Positions 10,137 through 18,735 are shown, counted from the first letter of the stretch. The stretch is 24,841 nt of DNA from CAVUAN01 sp963739435 (GCA_963739435.1 CAVUAN010000027.1:1-24841), one strand, 5' to 3'. The notes: generated from the sequence alone by a model not told the origin. Made by a program: numbers and translations.

Positions 10137-10502
10137 TCAAATCCTCTCGAGCACGAGCACGGTGCGCTCGTTGACGACGTTGCCCGTGTTGAGAGTGGTT
10201 TTCGGCTCGAGGAGCAGCACGTGGGCTTCTTCCTCGGCTTCGGGCTTGTGCTCGACGCCCCTCGGAACCACGAAGAACTCTCCCGGATCCAGGACGACGT
10301 CGCGGTCGCGCAAGTGGATCGTGAGCCGTCCCGCGAGCACCAGGAAGAGCTCATCCTCGTTGTCGTGATGGTGCCAGACGAACTCGCCCTTCACCTTGAC
10401 GAGCTTGACGTAGGAGTCATTGACCTCGCCCACGATTTTCGGCTGGTAGACGGCGGAAAAGCTGGCGAGCTTTTCCGCGATATTCACCTTCTCGGTCGTC
10501 AT
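10137..10502 (-). CDS. Small cupin-domain protein
   Basis: A 121-residue single-domain cupin. The metal-site motif is visible as VWHHHDNEDELFLVLAGRLTI, followed by LDPGEFFVVPRGVEHKPEAE, which supplies the later His. The N-terminal helix VNIAEKLASFSAVYQPKIVG is typical of stand-alone mannose-6-phosphate-isomerase-like cupins of unknown substrate. It has no signal peptide, so it is cytoplasmic. The ATG at 10502 overlaps the stop of the upstream acetyltransferase (ATGA) and has a purine-rich GGAAGGGGG upstream. About 100 bases separate it from the dehydrogenase small subunit on the same strand. The family assignment is firm; the function is not. Confidence 0.9.
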   Translation of the reverse strand: MTTEKVNIAEKLASFSAVYQPKIVGEVNDSYVKLVKVKGEFVWHHHDNEDELFLVLAGRLTIHLRDRDVVLDPGEFFVVPRGVEHKPEAEEEAHVLLLEPKTTLNTGNVVNERTVLVLERI

Positions 10503-10943
10503 GGAGTGCCCCCTTCCGAAATGACGGCGTCGACGTCGAGCCAGCAAGGCAGGGACGTCAGGAACGTGAAACCCATGCGCTCGTAGAATCCCTTTGCCGT
10601 GCTCCGGCTGTCGAGGTAGATCCGGCGCACGCCCTGCTCGCGCGCATGGGACGCGAGCCAGGCAATCATCTCGCGGCCCCGCCCCCGGCCCCGCTCGCCC
10701 TCTCTCGTCACGAGGTCGTCGACGAAGAGGTGCTCGCCGCGCGAGAGCGTGTGCGACCGGCGCACGCCGGCCAGGCACACCAGTGCGTCTCCCTCGAACC
10801 CGCCGTAGAGGCGGTAGCCCTCGACCTGCTGACGGCGAACCTCCGGAAGGAACGAGGCCTTTTCGATCCGGTCGCGCAGCTGGCTCATCAGCGGGGAACG
10901 CCGCGTCGAGCTCCGGTCGGTCGTTCAGCTCGCGGATCTGCAT
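10499..10943 (-). CDS. GNAT-family N-acetyltransferase, one frameshift
   Basis: Restored length is 147 residues. The acetyl-CoA-binding motif A appears as TREGERGRGRGREMIAWLAS, followed by YLDSRSTAKGFYERMGF, a typical GNAT C-terminal half. The N-terminal strand/helix MQIRELNDRPELDAAFPLMS is restored by removing one base from the gggg at plus-strand 10893-10896; without this the gene appears to start at an internal ATG (10888) and lacks its first strand. It overlaps the cupin start by 4 bases. The acceptor substrate cannot be told. Confidence 0.85.
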
Positions 10944-11466
10944 CAGCTCCCGCCTCTCGGGCAGGCGGCAGGCTGCGGGCGCGCACTTCCTCGGACGTCA
11001 GGCCGTAGATCGGCGGCGTCGCGACGCCCTGCATCGATAGAAGCAGGTAGAGCTGGCCGCGGTGGTGGATTTCGTGCTCGACCATCAGGCGCAGCCACTT
11101 GCCGATCGCCGAGCGCCGCGCCGCCCGGAGTCTCGCACTTTTCAGGAGGTCGGCGTCGTCAGGCGCCGGAAGATCTCCATCGCCTCTCGCGTGCAAACGC
11201 TCGAGGTACGCCTTGACCTCTTCGAGGCCCGCTGCCAGCTCAGGCGCCGTGGCCCGGGTAGCGGGAGGGCCGGCCCGAGAACGTTCTCGGCGTACATCCA
11301 GCGCTCGATGCCGGCGAGATGCCGCGACGATGTCGCCCGGAGAGAATTTGCCCGGCTTCCACGTCCACTCGAGGTGCTCCGCCGGGATGACGGCGACGAC
11401 GCGCCGCGTGCGCTCACGCACCTTTTCCCAGTAGTCGAGGAACCCGGCCGCCGTCCGAACTTCCAC
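10888..11466 (-). CDS. DinB-family protein, two frameshifts
   Basis: About 190 residues, resembling DinB/YfiT four-helix-bundle proteins, which bind a divalent metal with a His triad. Seen: FLDYWEKVRERTRRVVAVIP, WKPGKFSPGDIVRHLAGIER (first His), and MVEHEIHHRGQLYLLLSMQG (HxxxHH-type second half). The middle of the protein reads in another frame: one extra base near 11322-11330 and one missing base near 11268-11277. The GTG at 11466 is preferred over the in-frame ATG at 11517 because residues before it do not look like the family. The last ~30 residues as read (to 10888) are doubtful and overlap the acetyltransferase; a single missing base would instead end the gene at a TGA overlapping that gene's ATG. 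Confidence 0.8.
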   Translation of the reverse strand: MEVRTAAGFLDYWEKVRERTRRVVAVIPAEHLEWTWKPGKFSPGDIVAASRRHRALDVRRERSRAGPPATRATAPELAAGLEEVKAYLERLHARGDGDLPAPDDADLLKSARLRAARRSAIGKWLRLMVEHEIHHRGQLYLLLSMQGVATPPIYGLTSEEVRARSLPPAREAGADADPRAERPTGARRGVPR

Positions 11467-11559
11467 GCGACAGAATATACATACGGCGCGCCTGCTGGAG
11501 TCCCGGTCCACTTTCACGCCTGTGGCTCTTGGAAGCCGGGGCCGGGCGGGCTACAAGGG
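11467..11559. promoter_or_regulatory. Divergent intergenic region between DinB and PhzF-family genes
   Basis: This is the only spacer between the minus-strand dehydrogenase operon and the plus-strand epimerase gene. It holds an AT-rich island (agaatatacatac, about 11472-11484). On the minus strand this reads TATGTATATTCT and could be a -10 element only about ten bases before the GTG, implying a very short or absent leader. No clear -35 box is visible. The promoter call rests mainly on position. Confidence 0.35.
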
Positions 11560-12402
11560 ATGGGCATGACGGCAGGACAGCCGATTTTTCACGTCGACGC
11601 CTTTACCGACCGGCCCTTCGCCGGCAACCCGGCCGCCGTCTGCATCCTCGACACGGAGCGAGACGACTCCTGGCACGCGTCCGTCGCCGCCGAGATGAAC
11701 CTCTCCGAGACGGCGTTTCTGCGGCGGGAGGGGCCGCCTGGCGGCTTGCGGTGGTTCACGCCGACCGTCGAGATGGACCTGTGCGGCCACGCGACGCTCG
11801 CCAGCGCGCACGTGCTCTGGGAGACGGGCTACGCAAGCCTCGAGGAGTCGCTCACGTTCCGCACCCGAAGCGGCGACCTCTCCGCCGTGCGGCGCAGCGA
11901 TTCGATCGAGCTCGACTTCCCCGCCGAGCCCGCCTCGCCGAAGAATCCGCCGGCGGGCGTTCTCGAGGCTCTCGGCGTCTCGGCTACGCGATTCTCGGGC
12001 GCCAACCGGATGGACTTCCTCCTCCTGCTCGAGTCCGAAGCGGCTGTGCGGGGCCTGCGACCTGACTTCAGGGCCCTGGCGGCCGCCTGCGGCAAAAGCC
12101 GCGGGGTCATCGTCACGGCGCCTTCCGAGGCTCCCGCGTTCGACTTCGTGTCTCGGTTCTTCGCTCCCGCCGCCGGCATCGACGAAGACCCCGTCACCGG
12201 ATCCGCGCATTGCTGCCTCGGGCCGTTCTGGGCCGGGCGTCTCCACAAGAGCGAGCTCACCGGCTACCAGGCCTCGCAGCGCGGGGGTGTCGTGCGGGTG
12301 CGGATCGAAGACACGCGCGTCCGGCTGGGAGGCCGCGCCGTCACCATCCTGCGCGGCGAGCTCGCTGGAGCGGCCGCGCGCGGCGCACCGCCCCCAGGAT
12401 GA
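11560..12402 (+). CDS. PhzF-family epimerase/isomerase
   Basis: A 280-residue cytoplasmic protein of the PhzF (phenazine-biosynthesis-like, diaminopimelate-epimerase fold) family. The N-terminal half has FHVDAFTDRPFAGNPAAVC, the catalytic-type Glu in MNLSETAFL, and MDLCGHATLASAHVLW. The C-terminal half has FAPAAGIDEDPVTGSAHCCL. The length is close to the family norm. Two ATGs (11560 and 11566) are possible; the second has AAGGGA at a better distance. The last 20 or so codons overlap the convergent receiver gene by 62 bases. Relatives act in very different pathways, and no phenazine genes are nearby, so a phenazine role is not supported. Confidence 0.92.
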   Translation: MGMTAGQPIFHVDAFTDRPFAGNPAAVCILDTERDDSWHASVAAEMNLSETAFLRREGPPGGLRWFTPTVEMDLCGHATLASAHVLWETGYASLEESLTFRTRSGDLSAVRRSDSIELDFPAEPASPKNPPAGVLEALGVSATRFSGANRMDFLLLLESEAAVRGLRPDFRALAAACGKSRGVIVTAPSEAPAFDFVSRFFAPAAGIDEDPVTGSAHCCLGPFWAGRLHKSELTGYQASQRGGVVRVRIEDTRVRLGGRAVTILRGELAGAAARGAPPPG

Positions 12403-12724
12403 GCTCGCCGTCAACAGGCTTCAAGACATAGGCGAGGACGCCGGCCGCAAAGGCCCTCGGGGCGTGGCTGTCGTCGGCCGTAACGAAAACGAAGTGAGGA
12501 CGGCGCCGGGGAAACGCCTCCGCGGCCTCGAGCACCTGGAAGCCATCGAGCCCCGGCAGCTCGACCTCGAGGAAGACCAGATCGGGCGCATGGCGCTCGA
12601 TTGCCGCGACGGCATCGATTCCATCCGAGCACTCGCCCACGACTTCGACGTCGCCGTCGCGCTCGAGAGACCTCCGCAGCCATTCGCGGGCCAGCGGCTC
12701 ATAATCCACGAGGAGGGCCGTCAA
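12341..12724 (-). CDS. Receiver-only protein with altered phosphorylation site (LytTR/AlgR-type receiver remnant or pseudo-receiver)
   Basis: About 127 residues covering one receiver domain and nothing else. It resembles the receivers of AlgR/LytTR regulators (LVDxEPLAREWLRR, GIDAVAAIERHAPDLVFL). Two key positions differ: the acidic pocket reads VDYEP instead of VDDEP, and the phospho-acceptor is Glu (FLEVELPGLDG) instead of Asp. The Thr (FVTADDS) and Lys (YVLKPVD) are kept. No output domain follows; the gene runs into the convergent PhzF gene. The TTG at 12724 is preferred because it gives MTALLVD and has AGGG upstream; an in-frame ATG at 12796 would add 24 residues of no clear kind. It may be a constitutive pseudo-receiver or a decaying fragment. 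Sequencing error at these codons is also possible. Confidence 0.7.
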   Translation of the reverse strand: MTALLVDYEPLAREWLRRSLERDGDVEVVGECSDGIDAVAAIERHAPDLVFLEVELPGLDGFQVLEAAEAFPRRRPHFVFVTADDSHAPRAFAAGVLAYVLKPVDGELILGAVRRARPLQRARRAGW

Positions 12725-12924
12725 TCCCTGTGCAGAAATCGGGCGTACGGCAGCCGGCGCATGTCGACGCGCGAGCCGAGGCTCCCGGAATTCCAAGTAG
12801 CGGCCTCCTCGTTCAAACTACGGACGTGGCGCGAGAAGGTTACGAACAATGTCCAGGCGGCCCCGAGCTCGGGAACCTGGAGCGCCGTCCAGCAAAACGG
12901 ATGTGCGCCACCTCGTCTCAAGTC

Positions 12925-13464
12925 TCAGTAGCCGCACTTGAGGGCGACCTGCTGGGTGATCTCCAGGCTCGACGGCGGGTTCTCTCCAAGGCCCAGGGTG
13001 TGCAGGCCCTCGTGGATCATCAGGTTCGCCAGGAACCGGGAGTTGAAGTGGGCCGCATCGGCGAACGCGAGGCTGCAGAGGTAGATCGTTCTGGCGCCTG
13101 GGTGCGTCCAGGCGAGCGTGGAGCGGCTCTGGCAAGCCGGATCGCCCGATCCCTCGGCGAACTCCAGGCTTCGCAGCAACGACACCGCGTTCCGCCCCGT
13201 CTCTTCGAGCGCACGTTCGAGGGGGCGTCCGGCTGCGTCGTGAAAGTCGCGGAAGACTTCCTGGCACCGGGAGGCGGCGAGCTTTTGCTCGGCTGCCTCG
13301 ATCATCTGCGTGAGGGCCGCCAGGGCACGCGGATGGAGCGAAGCCACTATCGGCGCGACCAGAGAAGGAGGCGGAGGAGGAGGCACCCACTCCAGCGTCT
13401 CCAGCCCTGCGGGGCCAACGCCCAGGAGGGCGACCAGCGGCAGCATCGGCAGCGCCAGCCTCAT
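12925..13464 (-). CDS. Secreted small putative zinc metalloprotease (HExxHxxGxxE)
   Basis: 179 residues. An N-terminal signal-like stretch (MRLALPMLPLVALLGVGPAG) is followed by a proline-rich segment, a helical middle (~45-110) and a C-terminal block with the motif IHEGLHTLGLGENPPSS. This matches HExxHxxGxxE exactly, so two His and the Glu could bind and activate zinc. It is preceded by TIYLCSLAFADAAHFNSRFLANLM, and the protein ends in ITQQVALKCGY. Three Cys occur in the mature part before the terminal KCGY Cys, so disulfides are possible in the periplasm. It is much smaller than ordinary metzincins, and the prodomain and Met-turn are not evident. Protease function is an inference from the motif. 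The ATG at 13464 is chosen because it starts the signal peptide. Confidence 0.75.
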   Translation of the reverse strand: MRLALPMLPLVALLGVGPAGLETLEWVPPPPPPSLVAPIVASLHPRALAALTQMIEAAEQKLAASRCQEVFRDFHDAAGRPLERALEETGRNAVSLLRSLEFAEGSGDPACQSRSTLAWTHPGARTIYLCSLAFADAAHFNSRFLANLMIHEGLHTLGLGENPPSSLEITQQVALKCGY

Positions 13465-13561
13465 GCATTCGAGTACGCCCGCAAAAAATGGCGAGCAAAC
13501 CTTCGTCCCGCGGCCGCCAAACTTCGTCCGGTCGCTTCGAGAAAAAAGTGAGAATGCGGCT
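13465..13561. promoter_or_regulatory. Divergent intergenic region with a 22-bp-spaced direct repeat
   Basis: This spacer separates the mini-metalloprotease (minus) from the first envelope-module gene (plus). It contains two near-identical copies, CAAACCTTCGTCC at 13496-13508 and CAAACTTCGTCC at 13518-13529, starting 22 bases apart (about two helical turns), and two A-rich runs. A direct repeat at this spacing could be an operator for a dimeric regulator. No promoter boxes can be assigned with confidence. Confidence 0.35.
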
Positions 13562-15540
13562 GTGAAACGCGGCGTCACCCGCCGGCTCGCCCGAGTCAGT
13601 GCGGCACTTCTTCTGATCCAGCTTTCGGGCTGCCGGGCAGAAAAGCCGGCCCCCGCCGTAGCCGCGCCGCGCGAGCCCTCCGTCGAATTCTCCGACGGAG
13701 ACCGACAGCCGGCGCCGCCGTCACAGGTCCGGCGCGTGATCTGGATCGGGCTCGACGGCGCCGACCGGGAGTACCTGGACTCTCTGGCTGCGCTGGGTCA
13801 GCTGCCGAACTGGAAACGTCTTTCGGAAGAGGGTTTCGTCACGCCCCTCGAGAGCTTCATCCCGATGCTTTCACCGCTCATCTGGACGACGCAGGAGACG
13901 GGAGTCGGCCCCGACGTGCACCGCGTGCTCGACTTCCAGGAGGTGGACCCGCGAACGAACCTCCTCGTGCCCGTCTCGGAAGCCTCGCGGAAGGTCCCCG
14001 CCATCTGGAACATCGCGTCGGAAAACGGCCGCAAGGTCGGCGTCGTGGGGTTCTGGGCGACGCATCCCGCAGAAAAGGTGAACGGCTTCTTCCTGTCGGA
14101 CCGGGTCGATCCGGCCCGCTCGGGACCGGCGCCGGGCGGAGTTGGCTATCCCGAGAGTCTGGATGAGACCGTTCGACGCGTCGTCGACAGAGACGGGTCC
14201 GTCGCGGCGTCAGATCTCGCGGACACCTTCGGAATTCCCCGGAGCGAGATCGCTCCCGGGGCCGCCCGGAAGGAGGGCTTCGAAGATCCCGTCACGGCCC
14301 TGTCGGGAGTCCTGACCTCGACCCGCGTGACGCAACGCCTGAGCCGCGAGTTGTACGACCGCGAGCATCCCGACTTCCTGGCGGTCTACTTCGAGGGCAC
14401 GGATTCGATCGGGCACCTCTTCGCACCCTACGCCCCACCCCGGCTCGCCTGCGTCGAGGAGGGCCTCTTCGAAAAGTTCCGCCGGGTCCCGGAGACCTAT
14501 TTCCGGTCGGTCGACGCGATTCTCGGGCAATGGATGCGCCGCGCCCGCGAGGATCACGCGATCCTCGTCGTCACCTCCGATCACGGCTTTCGCTGGGGAG
14601 GCGATCGGCCCTGCGATCGCGGATCAACAGAGGAAGCGACCGCCGCGAACTGGCATCGCTCTCCCGGCGTGCTCGTGGCGTGGGGAGAGGGGATCTCGAA
14701 AGGTTCCTCCGCGCGTGCCGCCTCGGACTTCGACGTGGCCCCGACTCTGCTGGCGCTCCAGGGTCTCCCGATCGACACGAGAATGCGGGGCGCGGTCGTT
14801 CCGGTCCTCCCGGGCTCGTGGCCCGGGAGCGAAAGGACCTCTTCTCGCGGATCTCCGTTGCCACGGTCGTGGCGCGGCCTCTCGACGAAAAGGAGGCCAG
14901 CGAATACGCGAAGAAGCTCGCCGCGCTCGGGTACATCGCCGGAGGGCCGCAGCGGGCGGGAGTCGCGGCCCCTCCGACCTCGGCCGGGCTCACGAAGGGA
15001 GCCTGGAACAATCTCGGCGTCTACCTCCGGTTCTCGGCCCATGACGAGCGCGGCGCCCGGGCGGCCTGGGAGGAAGCGATTCGCCTCGATCCGGCCTACC
15101 ACTCCCCGATCTTCAACATCGCCCGTCTCGAGAAGGACCGCGGCCGCCTCGAGGAGGCCTCGCGATGGCTCCTGCGCGCGGTTGCGGCGGGACAGCCGGA
15201 CGCGGAGAACACCGTCGAACGGTGGGCGGGCGAATTTCAGAGGATCCAGCCGCACGCCGCTCTCGAGCTGCTCCGCCAGGCGCATGCGGCTTACCCGGCC
15301 AGCGAGTCCTACACCCGCAACTACGCCCTCATGCTCTCGAGCGCCAACCGGTGTCGCGAGGCTCTCGATGTCGTGGCTCCGCTCGAGACCTCGAGCAGGC
15401 CGGAAAGCCTCAACGCGGCGGCGGTGATCGAAGCCTGCCTGGACCGGCCGGACCGGGTTCGCGACCTGCTCGGGCGCTCCCTGGCGATCAACCCGAATCA
15501 GCCCCGGGTTCGGGAGGCGATTGCTTCGCTTCCGCCGTAG
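13562..15540 (+). CDS. Alkaline-phosphatase-superfamily phosphodiesterase-like lipoprotein with C-terminal TPRs, one frameshift
   Basis: Restored length is 659 residues. A lipoprotein signal (ARVSAALLLIQLSGC) places it at a membrane facing the periplasm or outside. The catalytic domain (~55-430) has the first metal site VIWIGLDGADREYL, the nucleophile region FIPMLSPLIWTTQETG, YFEGTDSIGHLF, VVTSDHGFRW and the later His in NWHRSPGVLV, the layout of type I phosphodiesterase/nucleotide pyrophosphatase-like proteins. After a linker (KKLAALGYIAGG) come TPR-like repeats (~490-655). The frame breaks near 14806-14813 (one base missing or two extra). The start is a GTG, chosen because it opens the signal peptide. 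It heads the plus-strand envelope module. The substrate is unknown; a phospho- or sulfo-ester of an envelope polymer is possible. Confidence 0.88.
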
Positions 15541-15796
15541 CAGACGATCGGGACGAAGAATCCAAGATCCTGTATCTCGATTCAATAACTCCGACGCGGC
15601 TTTCCTCGCGCATTCAGAAATAAGCGGAATACGTTTTTCCAATCGGTCTCCTCCGAGGACGAGTTCCCTTTCCGGAGGACGTACGTTCTGACCGCGCCCG
15701 GTCCGCTGCTGGCACGGGTCTGGCTTCTGTTCGGGTGTCGTGAAGGTTCTCGAACAACGGCTAGGCCCTCTCGCACAGAGGGCGGAAAGGAGCGGT
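15541..15796 (+). promoter_or_regulatory. Leader/promoter region of the TonB-dependent receptor gene
   Basis: A 256-base non-coding gap, the longest in the window. The first ~100 bases are noticeably AT-richer than the surroundings (for example attcaataact, agaaataagcggaatacgttttt) and probably hold the promoter, although no single -35/-10 pair stands out. A weaker inverted repeat (TCCTCCG at 15649-15655 with CGGAGGA at 15673-15679) precedes the strong hairpin at 15765-15783. Confidence 0.45.
15765..15783 (+). promoter_or_regulatory. Perfect hairpin just upstream of the receptor ribosome site
   Basis: GCCCTCT, a CGCAC loop, then AGAGGGC: a 7-bp perfect stem with a 5-base loop that ends 3 bases before the AAGGAG ribosome site (15787-15792) of the TonB-receptor gene. 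There is no T-run after it, so it is not a terminator. It may stabilise the 5' end of the mRNA or modulate translation; this is an inference from position. Confidence 0.5.
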
Positions 15797-18735
15797 ATGA
15801 GGGTCTGGAAACGTCTCGCCATTCTCCTGATCGCGACAGGGATCTCGACGTCACTGTTCGCACAGGGGATTCGCGCGACCACGGGCAACCTGTACGGAAA
15901 GATCACCGACGAGACAGGAGGCGTCCTGCCGGGCGTGACGGTCACGCTGTCGGGAGTGGGAGCTCCTCGGATCGTCACAACGGACAGCCAGGGGGGATTC
16001 CGGTACGTCAACATCGACCCGGGCACCTACTCTGTCCGGGCGGACCTGGCCGGATTCGGGTCCGTCGACCAGTCGAAAGTCATTGTCAGCACGGGCTCGA
16101 ATACCGAGATCTCGATCACGATGAAGGTCTCGAGTGTCGCGGCCACGGTGACGGTCACCAGCGAGTCCCCGCTTCTCGACACCCGCAAGGGGCGCACGGG
16201 GAGCAACTTCTCGAGTGACGAGCTGGCGAACATTCCGACGTCGCGCGACCCCTGGGGCATGCTCCAGATGAGCGCTGGCGTCCTGACCGACAACGTCATC
16301 ACGGGGGCCAACAACAACGGCCAGCAGAGCGTCTTCATCGGCAAGGGGACGAATTTCACCAACAACGCCTGGAACATTGACGGGATCCCCGCGACCGATC
16401 TCGCGGCCGTGGGCGCCTCACCCGCCTACTACGATTTCGACGCCTTCCAGGAAATGCAGTTCACGACCGGCGGGTCGGATCCGTCTGTCGTCGTTCCTGG
16501 CGTGACATTGAACCTCATCACCAAGCGCGGAACCAACACCCCGCATGGCTCGGCCCGGGTCTTCCAGACCCCGAACCAGACGGAAGCTCACAACGATAAC
16601 GAGGAGCTCACGGCGCAGGGTCTGACGGCCCCGCGCATCAACAACATCCAGGACTACGGCGCCGAGGTCGGCGGAGCGGCCTGGAAGGATCGCCTCTGGC
16701 TCTGGGGCTCGTACGGCAACACCAACGTCAAGAAATTCAAGTCCAACGGCCTGCCGGACAACACGGTGCTCGAGGACTACAACGGCAAGGCCAATGCCCA
16801 GCTCTGGGATTCGAACGCCCTGACGGGCTTCTATTTTTACGGTAACAAGGTAAAGCTCGGGCGGCTGCCCTCCGGCTCGCAGAGCCAGCACCCGCTCGGA
16901 ACCAACTGGAACCAGGATGGCCCGTCGCACTTCGAGAAGATCGAGGACTCGCAGATCTTCGGCTCGAACTTCTTCTTTACGGCCTCCTACTCTTACGCGA
17001 ACACGCCGTTCAACCTGCGGCCGGAAGGCGGAGTCGACGCGGAAGTCAACCGCGACGCCGCCCGCGTCTGGCACAACTCGTACTACACGGACACGAACTA
17101 CCGGCCCCAGCACGCTACGCAGGGCACCGGCAGCTACTTCTTCAACACCGGACAGCTCGGCAACGAGATCAAGTTCGGCGGCACCTACATCACGTACGCT
17201 CAGAAGCACACGCGCTTCTGGCCCGGCGACGGCGTCTACACCGACAACCAGACGATCGCCAGCCACAACCCGGCCTATCCGTTCACGGCCAACATCACGC
17301 GGGCCGATCACGACGGCGAGAACGTCACCTCGATCGGCGCCTACTTCGGCGACACGATCACGGCGGGCGACCTGACCCTGAACCTCGGCGTTCGGTACGA
17401 CAGGTTCTACGGGACCAATTCGCCGAGCACATCGCCCGCAAATCCCGCCTTCCCCAACATTCTGCCGGCTCTTGCCTACCCGGGTGGAACCACCGACTTC
17501 CATGCGACAACGTGGTCGCCCCGCATCGGCCTCACGTATGCGCTCGGCGCCCAGAAGACGACCCTGTTGCGGGCGAGCTATTCGCAGTTTGCCGACCAGG
17601 GCGGCACGAGCCTGGTGGCCGCGAACAACCCGCTGGGGGCGGTTGCCAGGGCCCAGTACCAGTGGAACGGGCACTTCTCCGGCGGCAACGGCCACATCAC
17701 GGCCGCCGACATCTGCCTGACTTGCCCCGTCAATCCCATCGGATATGACCCGAACGACCCGGGTGCCGCCTTCTCACCCAACCAGATCGACCCGAACCTC
17801 AAGGCGCCGAAGACCATGGAAATCACGGGCGGGGTCGAGCACCAGATCAGCCCCGAATTCGTCGCGGGCCTCACGTACACATACCGTAAGCGCACGAACT
17901 TCGTCGAGAACTGCCCGCTGGCGCTCGACAACAGCGCGGCCTGCATCAGCGCCTCCGACTACAGGGTCTTCAACACCGGCGAGACCGGCTACGACCACAA
18001 CGGAAACCCGGTCCAGACGGGGGCTTTCTTCTACGTGCCGAACATCCCGGCTTCCTACAGCTACGGAACCTTCGAGACCAATCAGCCGGGCTACAGCACG
18101 AGCTACAACGGCGTCACGCTCCAGGCGACCAAGCGTCTGACCAACAAGTGGATGATGCAAGGGTCGTTCACGTACAACGACTGGAAGCAGAAGATCAGCA
18201 GTGTCGCTGCAGGGCTGTGTGGATCCCACGAACCAGGTGGGCGTCGGCTCGAGTTACTTCAACAACTCCCGCTTGATCGGCAACACGTGCGCCAACGGCG
18301 ACATCGCCTACGACTACAACGGCGTGACGTGGATCAACGCCAAGTACGCTTACTCGGTCAGCGGCCTCTACCAGCTGCCCTGGAACTTCAACGTTTCGGG
18401 GAGCGTCTTCGGGCACCAGGGTTACCCCACTCCGTACTACGTCGTGGATTCCGCCCCGGACGGCCTGGGCAACCGGTTCCTCGCGGCGGGCACGGCGTCT
18501 TCTCACCGTCTGGCGAGCGTCTACGAGGTGGATCTCGCGGTTCGAAGGTGATCCCGCTCGGCGGTACGGCCGACATGACACTTTCGATCAACATGTTCAA
18601 TGCGTTCAATACCAAGACGATTCTCTTCCGCGAATCGGACGCCACAAACGACGGGACCAACCACGGTGCAGCCGGTTCCGCCGACAACCAGCAGAATCCG
18701 AGAGTCTTCTCTTCGGCGCTCGCGTGAGCTTCTAG
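15797..18735 (+). CDS. Oar-like TonB-dependent outer-membrane receptor with carboxypeptidase-regulatory domain, three frameshifts
   Basis: Restored length is 979 residues. A signal peptide (MRVWKRLAILLIATGISTSLFAQ) precedes a carboxypeptidase-regulatory-like domain (~30-112; LYGKITDETGGVLPGVTVTL, GFRYVNIDPGTYSVRADLAG), a plug (~120-260; NAWNIDGIPATDL, GVTLNLITKRGTN) and a long 22-strand-type barrel. Frame breaks: one extra a near 18197-18200 (restores KISVSLQGCVDPTN), one base missing near 18533-18537 (restores DLRGSKVIPLGG) and one missing near 18708-18713. The last correction replaces the apparent end (SSALA) with NPRVFLFGARVSF, ending in the terminal Phe expected of outer-membrane barrels, with TAG at 18733-18735. 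The start has AAGGAG five bases upstream. It probably imports or binds a large substrate with TonB energy. Six Cys occur in loop-like segments. Confidence 0.93.

Noticed and set aside
11560..12402. Phenazine biosynthesis locus
   Set aside because: Only the PhzF-fold protein is present; no other phz-type genes are in the window and the family is functionally diverse.
12721..12921. 66-codon TTG-started minus-strand frame between the mini-metalloprotease and the receiver gene; its TGA overlaps the receiver TTG
   Set aside because: The 4-base overlap is suggestive, but the product resembles nothing, the start is weak and the indel rate makes short frames unreliable. It may be a remnant of an upstream partner gene.
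15649..15679. Inverted repeat TCCTCCG/CGGAGGA in the receptor leader as a terminator
   Set aside because: The 17-base loop is long, the stem is short and no T-run follows.
16418..17695. 425-codon minus-strand frame inside the TonB receptor
   Set aside because: It is a shadow of the receptor coding frame with no family signature.
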